A stretch of DNA of 5,583 bases, taken from positions 1 to 5,583 of the forward strand of contig DBAY01000043.1 of the NCBI GenBank assembly GCA_002291925.1, read 5' to 3'. A program made the translations under genes and the position numbers. The notes below the pieces were generated by a model that saw nothing but the letters and a program-made list of their open reading frames with translations, was not told the origin of the DNA and searched no databases. Below, one piece after another: positions 5,253-5,583 of this stretch (position 1 is its first letter; every line of letters begins with the position of its first letter). Origin of the DNA: Alphaproteobacteria bacterium UBA998 (lineage in GTDB: Bacteria > Pseudomonadota > Alphaproteobacteria > Rickettsiales > UBA998).

Positions 5253-5583
5253 TTACCGCTCCGCCCCGACCGCCAGTGAAGACAATGCAGCTGCCCCGAA
5301 GGCGGCTTCGGCGTAAGGGAACAGCGCCTGCCAGACGCGGCTTTCCACGTCGGCCTGTTCCTCAACCGCCGCCTTGGCAGCCCGCTGGCACGCCTCGCGC
5401 CGCTCCGGATGCGAAATCAGCGCCTCCACCTGCTCCGCCAAAGCCTCGGCGTCGGTTACCGAAAGGGCCGCCCCGGCCGCCTCCAACACGAGGCAGAAAT
5501 CATGGAAATTCTGCATGTGCGGGCCGTAGAGCACCGCCGCGCCAAGGCGGGCGGCTTCAAACGGGTTCTGCCCGCCATGCGGC
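5253..5583 (-). CDS. waaA: 3-deoxy-D-manno-octulosonic acid (Kdo) transferase, C-terminal part
   Basis: WaaA (KdtA) adds Kdo from CMP-Kdo to lipid IVA, the first step of LPS core assembly, at the inner membrane. Only the last 109 or so residues are in the window; the gene runs off the right edge with its frame open. The visible part is the end of the second GT-B (GT30) domain: GGQNPFEAARLGAAVLYGPH followed by MQNF, matching the family's GGxNPLEPAxxGxPVxxGPHxxNF nucleotide-sugar binding block. After it come DAEALAEQV and an Ala-rich helical tail ending AVGAER. The frame has a GTG at 5532-5534, but it sits inside the conserved block and is not the start. The TAA (5253-5255) is one base before the lpxK ATG, so it heads the coupled lipid A genes seen here. 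Confidence 0.93.
   Translation of the reverse strand, partial: PHGGQNPFEAARLGAAVLYGPHMQNFHDFCLVLEAAGAALSVTDAEALAEQVEALISHPERREACQRAAKAAVEEQADVESRVWQALFPYAEAAFGAAALSSLAVGAER
5259..5262 (-). promoter_or_regulatory. Ribosome binding site of lpxK
   Basis: GGAG on the minus strand lies in the next-to-last waaA codons, 7 bases before ATG 5251. It separates this start from the in-frame ATG at 5242 and from longer upstream extensions, and suggests translation coupled to waaA. Confidence 0.65.

Overview
The window is GC-rich, densely packed and reads as ordinary chromosomal DNA from an alphaproteobacterium. Evidence for that group: the HemF protein ends in the short KWP terminus I recall from alphaproteobacterial HemF, the ketol-acid reductoisomerase is the short class I type, and trmL sits directly beside hemF. 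I cannot name the genus. There are no RNA genes, CRISPR arrays, insertion sequences or phage genes, and I do not see a previously undescribed system.

Left half, plus strand. The window opens inside a GNAT-family N-acetyltransferase gene whose 5' end appears frameshifted or lies off the window. Next comes ilvC (ketol-acid reductoisomerase, branched-chain amino acid synthesis). It has a good sigma70-like promoter inside the end of the GNAT gene and a textbook intrinsic terminator after it. That terminator ends two bases before the ATG of trmL (tRNA wobble-position 2'-O-methyltransferase). Then follows hemF (oxygen-dependent coproporphyrinogen III oxidase), which carries an extra segment of about 50 residues in front of its conserved WFGGGADLTP motif.

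Right half, minus strand, read from the right edge leftwards: the C-terminal part of waaA (Kdo transferase), lpxK (lipid A 4'-kinase), an lpxL/htrB-type lipid A acyltransferase, and a small unrecognised protein with two membrane segments. Junctions are 1 bp (waaA/lpxK), a 4-base ATGA overlap (lpxK/lpxL), and a Shine-Dalgarno lying inside the last codons of lpxL for the small gene, so this looks like one translationally coupled operon. LpxK phosphorylates the disaccharide to lipid IVA, WaaA adds Kdo, and LpxL-type enzymes then add a secondary acyl chain, so the three known genes cover consecutive late steps of Kdo-lipid A synthesis at the inner membrane. The operon converges on hemF with only one base between the two stop codons.

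The points most worth checking are the broken GNAT reading frame, the terminator abutting the trmL start, the HemF insertion, and the membrane-protein gene coupled to the lipid A operon.
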